5,619 nt of DNA, from the NCBI GenBank assembly GCA_903970355.1, contig CAJCIF010000335.1, positions 1 through 5,619 on the forward strand, in the 5' to 3' direction. The translations under genes were made by a program, and so were the position numbers. This DNA is from Actinomycetota bacterium. GTDB taxonomy: Bacteria; Cyanobacteriota; Vampirovibrionia; Obscuribacterales; Obscuribacteraceae. A model generated the notes under the pieces. It had not been told where the DNA came from, did not search any database, and worked only from the letters and a program-made list of their open reading frames with translations. Positions 1 through 3,954 of this stretch are shown piece by piece. Every line of letters starts with the position of its first letter. Position 1 is the stretch's first letter.

Positions 1-127
1 TAAGGATAATCCTACAGGTCTATCTAGCATTTTGTAGATCACTTAGACTGTCTCATCCATCATAGACACACAGGGTTCTTAACCTTCTGCTCAAGACTCG
101 CAATCATTTTTTAGCCCTATATCGCGC
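1..127. other. Short noncoding left edge
   Basis: This stretch lies beyond the stop codon of the HTTM gene. I see no open frame of useful length, no RNA gene and no convincing terminator. A 5-bp-arm inverted repeat (TCGCG at 122-126, CGCGA at 134-138, 7-nt loop) straddles the HTTM stop codon. It is followed by T-rich sequence only on the plus strand, so it cannot be called a terminator for the minus-strand operon. The operon's transcript end is probably outside the window or not hairpin-marked. Confidence 0.5.
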
Positions 128-1093
128 TCAAGCCGCGACATTTCTTTCTCGTTTGCCGAGTTTTGAAAAACGGCCTGAAATTTGTTGATGAGCAAGAAAC
201 CAATTTTTAATCGCGGCGACAAACTTTTCGGCGTCTTCGCCAGGGATGAAGACCAGTAAACTAGCAATCATAATATGCTCGAACATCGGGATATTCATGG
301 CCCACTCAATGCCCAGGTGCAGGGCTAGCAAAGCGAGCAGCACCACATATCTTGTTTCTTTGAACCAGATGAGCGTCCATCCTAGAAATTCAACAAGCAC
401 TGCCCCCCAAGTGCATAATTTCAAGAAGAACATATTTTGGGGAACGAACGGAACAGCAAATCTGGTGAATTCTCTGTGCCGGAATACATAGTACATGGCG
501 GTCCCGTCCCACCAACTCGGGGCAGCCAATTTAGCCAGAGACGATTGCCAGTAAACTAAAGCAAACTGAAGCTGGTATGCTTTAAGCGCCCACAGGCTGT
601 AATTTTGTTCGGAAAAAGATTTGGATTTGAACAAAAGTCGATCGAGTGATAGGGCTGCACCGATTGGTGAAAACATCAACCAAAAAGCTGCTATGCACAT
701 GAGGTGAACACCACCGTGGTGCACGAAAATGTTGCGATGCAAAAACGTCACCAGCCCGAGATAGACGAAAACGATACTGACTCTGCTGAACAACCCTAAA
801 GTCACACCTAAGGAAGCTATAACAAATAATCCGAAAAATGCAAACAGCCAGCCATCTTGATGGGGCAAGAGGATCAGCACATCGATAACCGGTATTCCGA
901 AAATGCTGTTTAGTGTCTCAAGGCGAAGAATGCCATTTGTATTGCTGAAGTATGTCACCAGCTCCGGTGCGGTTAAAAGGCAATATTCAAGACAAATCAA
1001 CCCAAATGCTATCCGAAATAGACACAAAGACATGGGCGATTCCGCTTTGAACAGGCTACGCGTCACGATCTCATATATATCGGCTAATCTCAA
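128..1093 (-). CDS. HTTM-domain polytopic membrane protein
   Basis: A 321-residue integral membrane protein of the HTTM family (horizontally transferred transmembrane domain; same superfamily as vitamin K-dependent gamma-glutamyl carboxylase and SdpB). Seen in the sequence: several hydrophobic helices (about 22-42, 82-118, 131-150, 222-244, 249-284). There is an arginine/glycine loop with the HHGGVH motif (125-130), followed by FSPIGAALSLDR (141-152). The family hallmark YWQSSLAKL-x4-WWDGTAMYY lies at 181-202. Lys188 sits where the carboxylase catalytic Lys218 region falls by motif, but I cannot show catalysis. The last ~35 residues are amphipathic and basic, probably cytosolic. The start is TTG, chosen because AGAGGA lies 6 nt upstream and the TTGA overlap with the previous gene's stop implies translational coupling; the first ATG would drop 20 residues. 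It is the last gene of a three-gene operon. Bacterial HTTM substrates are mostly unknown, so no reaction is assigned. Confidence 0.88.
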   Translation of the reverse strand: MRLADIYEIVTRSLFKAESPMSLCLFRIAFGLICLEYCLLTAPELVTYFSNTNGILRLETLNSIFGIPVIDVLILLPHQDGWLFAFFGLFVIASLGVTLGLFSRVSIVFVYLGLVTFLHRNIFVHHGGVHLMCIAAFWLMFSPIGAALSLDRLLFKSKSFSEQNYSLWALKAYQLQFALVYWQSSLAKLAAPSWWDGTAMYYVFRHREFTRFAVPFVPQNMFFLKLCTWGAVLVEFLGWTLIWFKETRYVVLLALLALHLGIEWAMNIPMFEHIMIASLLVFIPGEDAEKFVAAIKNWFLAHQQISGRFSKLGKRERNVAA

Positions 1094-1665
1094 TCCAGAT
1101 CCTCTACGGATATGCTACGCGTGCAAAGTATTTCAGAACCATCGTCGGCAGTGTTCAATGGTTTATTGAGGCCAGTCTCCGGCGATTCAATCCAAATCCA
1201 ATGTCGAACGATTGATACCGTAACAACAGGGTTTCCAACACTTGAGTTGATTCTGGCAACATAACGAGTAGCATCGGGCCAGAGATACTCCATGTTGGTA
1301 TCACTTACACAATCATTCGCCCAGCGCCGATATCCTTCCTTGAACATCTTTTCGACGACATTCATTTTTTCCATGCGCGGAAATTCCCACGTTTTCTTGT
1401 TGCCGTCCTTATAGGTCAATTCGGCCGTTAAATATTCGTTGTAGGTTCTAGGCTTTTCAAAAACTGACCAACCCTGCCAAATTCCAAAAAAGTTTAGATA
1501 GCCAACAAATGGAGTAATGAGTTCCTGTTTGAGAGAACAATCCGGTGAGAGCCACAATAGAACTCCGCTAAAGTGCCAGAACAAGAATGCGGAAATCAAA
1601 GGAATGCGTACCCTATTCCATATCCGCGTCCAATTCTGCACTTTATTTGGACCCCGTCTGCGCAA
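1090..1665 (-). CDS. Small single-pass membrane protein, HTTM companion
   Basis: A protein of 191 residues (183 from the alternative start). Residues 12-20 are basic (Trp/Arg-rich) and 21-40 form one hydrophobic helix, giving an N-in signal anchor. The rest, about 150 residues, would lie outside the cytoplasm. After the helix comes a GIWQGWSVFEKPR motif (61-73), then a beta-like stretch with TYKDGNKKTW (84-93), FPRMEKM (95-101), RRW (113-115) and a DATRYVAR motif (131-138). This order (W-x-G-W-x-x-F, DG-x-x-x-x-W, FPRMEK, RYVAR) resembles uncharacterised proteins that I recall beside HTTM genes; I cannot confirm a Pfam number. It overlaps the HTTM gene by 4 nt, supporting a complex or shared pathway. 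The start is uncertain: TTG at 1665 overlaps the upstream gene by 23 nt and has no clear ribosome site. GTG at 1641 begins one base after the upstream TAA and is equally plausible. Function unknown. Confidence 0.78.
   Translation of the reverse strand: MRRRGPNKVQNWTRIWNRVRIPLISAFLFWHFSGVLLWLSPDCSLKQELITPFVGYLNFFGIWQGWSVFEKPRTYNEYLTAELTYKDGNKKTWEFPRMEKMNVVEKMFKEGYRRWANDCVSDTNMEYLWPDATRYVARINSSVGNPVVTVSIVRHWIWIESPETGLNKPLNTADDGSEILCTRSISVEDLD
1100..1105 (-). promoter_or_regulatory. Shine-Dalgarno for the HTTM gene
   Basis: On the minus strand this reads AGAGGA, 6 nt before the TTG start at 1093. It lies inside the last codons of the upstream gene, whose TGA stop overlaps the TTG by the tetranucleotide TTGA. 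This spacing decides the choice of TTG over the ATG 20 codons downstream and indicates termination-reinitiation coupling. Confidence 0.65.
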
Positions 1666-3460
1666 GTTCGATTGGAGCGCTCGTTGTAAATTCGGTAATC
1701 GGATCTCGATCTAGTAGCAATGAGATTTTTTCTGAACCAACAAGCCCAGCGAACATTATCTCGCTCATCGCCAATTGGGGAGAGTTGTGCGTAAGCAAAG
1801 CTTTCTCGTAGTTAGATAGCGCAAGTTGTGCCTCATCTGAAAGGCGCTTGCGTCGTATCTCAAGGCGCCGCCCATAATAAAGTTCGTGGAGAATTTTATT
1901 TTCTTCTGGTCCTCCAGTGGACATAACAAATGCTGTATTAACCCCTTCGGCAGCAGCAGAAGCAAACGGATTTCCTGAAAGAACGGTCATAGCAGATAAG
2001 TTGGCTTCGACCATGCTTGCAGTGTAATTGGCGATCTTGCTGTGATCGAATTTTTTGACGCGATCATAAACGTAACGTATTAGCGGGTCGCCACTCGCCG
2101 AGGTTTCTAGCGTATTGTGATAAACCTTTTCCGATTGTTCGGCGTCCCATGGCAATTTGTGAAAGAGCTCTTCAGGAACCTGTAAGTGAGATTTCCATTC
2201 TGTCATTTCCGCCACAGTCTTTTTGGCTGTCTCTTCTCCGACAAGATCTGCTAATCCGCTATAACCCTTCTCAATTGTCGTATTTGATAGCTCGGAGTTT
2301 TCCATTCCTAAACCCATAGCAATTTCCATCAGTTGCGACATGATTTGCGGATGCATTTCGTCCCAATGGCGTTGCTTAACGAGTTCTGAAATCCAGAGAT
2401 TACTTAGCTTCTGATTTTTGTCCAAGAGGACTCGAGATCCTTCCATGGACATGCTAAACCCTCTATATGGGTAAGCATAATTGATCGCATCCTTGGTGAA
2501 TCTGATGGCGCGTTGCGTTTTTGTTCGAAAGTGGTCGACCGCTTTCGCCGACTTTGCATATTCCGGATTTCGATCGAGCGCAAGCTTTGTGCATCTTTGA
2601 ATGGAGTCAGATAGCTGTTGATTCAGATCGTAAAATGTGGCTTCACCCTGCAACGGTGATTCTATTTTGGCTGGAACTGAATCTTCGGTGTAATCAGTTT
2701 GTCCAGAAATCGCTATATCTTCACGAGATTGCTTACGTGATTTTTTCTTCGCGATCGCTTTTTTTGCCAGGGCATCTCTTAAGAGCTGCCCACCAGGAAT
2801 GCTTTCGGTGGGCTCATTTGTTGATCCACTTACTAATGGATTGACAGCTGCGGTTGGAAGCGCCGATGCAACGATCGCCTGACCAGTGGTGCTGGATAGA
2901 TCGTTATAATCAACATGAGCTGTCACTGGAACTTGAGGTGCTTGAGTAACGGTTTGGGCCGCCTGAGCGTTTGGCTCTGGTCGAACAATTGGTTCGGTCT
3001 TAGCAGTCGGCTCTGGTTGAACAATTGGTTCGGTCTTGGCAGTCGGCTCTGGTTGAACAATTGGTTCGGTCTTGGTAGTCGGCTCTGGTTGAACAATTGG
3101 CTTGGCCTTGGCAGTTGGCTCTGCTTGGACTGTTTGCTCAGCAGCGACAGGCTTAGCAACACTTTTTTTGGACTTGTGTTCGTTTGCTATTGAATTGAGA
3201 TTTTGAATGCGTTCTTCAATTGGTCCTGATCCAGCTTCCCCATAGACAAATCTCTCCAGTCGGACGACGCGAACGACATCGCCATCCATTCGGTAGTCTC
3301 TATCGAAGTACCTATATTCAAGGTTGGAGAGTTTCTTGATTAGTAAAGCATCAGAATCTGGCTGCGCTGCACGCGCATTTGTGCACAGGTTGAGTGTTAA
3401 GGCGATCATCAAAGATAGATGAGCCAGCCCTAATCGCTTGGTGAATGTCTTTGTTTTCAT
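1643..3460 (-). CDS. Exported protein with LERFVYG module and Glu/Pro repeat spacer
   Basis: A 605-residue secreted or periplasmic protein of unknown function, first gene of the operon. From the ATG at 3460: a Sec signal peptide (basic KTKTFTKR, hydrophobic core 10-26, cleavage probably after ARA at 29-31; no lipobox). Residues 44-92 hold a short charged helical module with LEYRYF, RLERFVYGEAGSG and EERIQNL. I associate this pattern with exported proteins of Cyanobacteria/Melainabacteria. Residues 107-166 are five 12-residue repeats of the TEPIVQPEPTAK type, a probable extended spacer. A low-complexity region includes the basic patch AKKAIAKKKSRKQSR (232-246). Residues 275-588 form an alpha-helical domain with FVMSTGGPEEN (511-521) and LYYGRRLEIRRKRL (527-540), which I cannot assign to an enzyme. 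A TTG 9 codons upstream (3487) could also start it. ATG is preferred because it gives a standard signal peptide, although neither start has a clear Shine-Dalgarno. Only one cysteine lies outside the signal peptide. Confidence 0.85.
   Translation of the reverse strand: MKTKTFTKRLGLAHLSLMIALTLNLCTNARAAQPDSDALLIKKLSNLEYRYFDRDYRMDGDVVRVVRLERFVYGEAGSGPIEERIQNLNSIANEHKSKKSVAKPVAAEQTVQAEPTAKAKPIVQPEPTTKTEPIVQPEPTAKTEPIVQPEPTAKTEPIVRPEPNAQAAQTVTQAPQVPVTAHVDYNDLSSTTGQAIVASALPTAAVNPLVSGSTNEPTESIPGGQLLRDALAKKAIAKKKSRKQSREDIAISGQTDYTEDSVPAKIESPLQGEATFYDLNQQLSDSIQRCTKLALDRNPEYAKSAKAVDHFRTKTQRAIRFTKDAINYAYPYRGFSMSMEGSRVLLDKNQKLSNLWISELVKQRHWDEMHPQIMSQLMEIAMGLGMENSELSNTTIEKGYSGLADLVGEETAKKTVAEMTEWKSHLQVPEELFHKLPWDAEQSEKVYHNTLETSASGDPLIRYVYDRVKKFDHSKIANYTASMVEANLSAMTVLSGNPFASAAAEGVNTAFVMSTGGPEENKILHELYYGRRLEIRRKRLSDEAQLALSNYEKALLTHNSPQLAMSEIMFAGLVGSEKISLLLDRDPITEFTTSAPIELAQTGSK
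2963..3142 (-). repeat. 36-bp in-frame tandem repeat, five copies
   Basis: Five consecutive 36-nt units encode 12-residue repeats with consensus TEPIVQPEPTAK. The three central copies differ by only a few bases. The first copy (AEQTVQAEPTAK) and the last (TEPIVRPEPNAQ) are more diverged, as expected if the array grew from the centre by unit duplication. The Glu-Pro/Lys composition resembles the rigid TonB-type periplasmic spacer, and length variation between strains would be expected. Confidence 0.9.
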
Positions 3461-3500
3461 CGTGATTCGAGACAGAAGTTTCAACAACTGAGGAATCTGA

Positions 3501-3537
3501 GTTTAGCGATGATCACGCTCAGAGTGAGACTCTAAAC
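3501..3537. repeat. Inverted repeat upstream of the operon
   Basis: Arms GTTTAG (3501-3506) and CTAAAC (3532-3537) are perfectly complementary. They enclose a smaller dyad, TCAC (3513-3516)/GTGA (3524-3527) or alternatively CTCA/TGAG (3518-3528). The element lies 40-80 nt upstream of the ATG at 3460 and inside the inferred leader, so it could be an operator or a leader hairpin. The arms are short and the loop is long. Confidence 0.3.
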
Positions 3538-3554
3538 GTTCTTCGCAAATGCGC

Positions 3555-3583
3555 ATTATTTTCCTTGAGCTTTACTTTGACAG
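3555..3583 (-). promoter_or_regulatory. Putative sigma-70 promoter of the minus-strand operon
   Basis: Read on the minus strand, CTGTCA (3578-3583; 4 of 6 to TTGACA) is separated by exactly 17 nt from AATAAT (3555-3560; 5 of 6 to TATAAT). Transcription would start near 3548, giving a leader of roughly 90 nt before the ATG at 3460. That leader would include the 3501-3537 dyad. Matches this good arise by chance in AT-rich DNA, so it is a candidate only. Confidence 0.35.
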
Positions 3584-3750
3584 CGAATGTCGCAGTAATC
3601 AAGTAGATTTGCTTAAGGGTTTACTGTTCTTTGGAATTTGAAGGGCTTGCAAACTTTTTAGTGTCTTCCCTAAAGAATGTTTTCATTAGAAAATTTGCGG
3701 TTTTTCGATAGAGCTAGTAGCAGTTCTGACATACGCGTTAGGGCGATTTC

Positions 3751-3773
3751 GTGCATAGCACCGTGCTTGGTGC
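3751..3773. repeat. Cluster of GTGC/GCAC half-sites
   Basis: Four copies of one tetramer in alternating orientation occur within 23 bp: GTGC (3751), GCAC (3758), GTGC (3763) and GTGC (3770). They create nested dyads: GTGC-ATA-GCAC, AGCAC-C-GTGCT, and a hairpin with GCACC/GGTGC arms around a 6-nt loop (3758-3773). The arrangement resembles a multi-half-site operator between the two divergent genes. No regulator family can be named from it. Confidence 0.3.
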
Positions 3774-3781
3774 CTCATTAA

Positions 3782-3812
3782 ATGCAGTGAATATTGAGCG
3801 TTTTAACTGCAT
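3782..3812. repeat. 7-bp inverted repeat ATGCAGT/ACTGCAT
   Basis: The perfect arms ATGCAGT (3782-3788) and ACTGCAT (3806-3812) are separated by 17 nt, placing like faces about two helical turns apart, as for a dimeric regulator site. It lies ~60 nt upstream of the likely -10 element of the plus-strand gene. By rough reckoning, one such pair could occur by chance in a region of this size. Confidence 0.25.
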
Positions 3813-3848
3813 GGTATTGGGAATTTAAAAGCATCCAATCGAGTTTGC

Positions 3849-3879
3849 TGAACTAGAGAGCTTGAAAACGCTATATTAT
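3849..3879 (+). promoter_or_regulatory. Putative promoter of the plus-strand gene
   Basis: TATATTAT at 3872-3879 offers overlapping -10 hexamers (TATATT, TATTAT), about 75-80 nt before the ATG. The -35 region is poor: TGAACT at 3849-3854, 17 nt upstream of TATATT, matches 3 of 6. A second -10-like TATAAC (3901-3906) also lacks a good partner. If either is real, it may need an activator or another sigma factor. Confidence 0.25.
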
Positions 3880-3938
3880 CTGCCTCTGCGTGGTGGGAAC
3901 TATAACTTCTCGTCACTTTTTTCCTGCCACGATCTTGC

Positions 3939-3944
3939 AAGGGG
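3939..3944 (+). promoter_or_regulatory. Probable ribosome binding site AAGGGG
   Basis: AAGGGG lies 10 nt before the ATG at 3955, slightly far but acceptable, with a T-rich spacer between. The ATG is also fixed by the signal peptide that begins right after it. Confidence 0.45.
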
Positions 3945-3954
3945 CTTTTTTGAC

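Larger units (their letters stand above)
3461..3954. other. Divergent intergenic regulatory region
   Basis: About 490 bases separate two divergently oriented genes for exported proteins. No open frame on either strand looks coding, and no tRNA or recognisable riboswitch is seen. The region is AT-rich by eye. It holds promoter-like hexamers for both directions, dyads at 3501-3537, 3751-3773 and 3782-3812, and an 8-bp palindrome CTTGCAAG (3934-3941) overlapping the ribosome site of the plus-strand gene. Its length leaves room for transcription factor sites or a small RNA, neither of which I can identify. Confidence 0.6.

Noticed and set aside
122..138. TCGCG/CGCGA hairpin as a terminator of the operon
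   Set aside because: The stem is only 5 bp, it includes the HTTM stop codon, and no U-run follows on the minus strand.
246..491. Plus-strand open frames opposite the HTTM gene (also 903-1169)
   Set aside because: They are antisense to a well-supported membrane protein with family motifs, and show no domain or start signal.
2915..3193. Open frames on the plus strand (SRLWLNNWFGLG-type repeats) and in a second minus-strand frame across the repeat array
   Set aside because: They are out-of-frame readings of the 36-bp repeats in the exported protein gene. Any frame without a stop in the unit stays open through the array.
1643..3460. SdpC-like toxin precursor identity for the exported protein
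   Set aside because: It is far longer than SdpC, lacks a paired-cysteine hydrophobic peptide region, and has spacer repeats; only the operon layout resembles sdp.
3577..3582. Perfect TTGACA on the plus strand as a -35 box for the plus-strand gene
   Set aside because: No acceptable -10 hexamer occurs 16-18 nt downstream, and it is about 370 bases from the ATG. It overlaps the -35 candidate for the opposite direction.
3934..3954. CTTGCAAG followed by GGGGCTTTTTT as a terminator or attenuator before the plus-strand gene
   Set aside because: The palindrome has no loop and so cannot form a real stem. The T-run is better explained as the spacer after the AAGGGG ribosome site.
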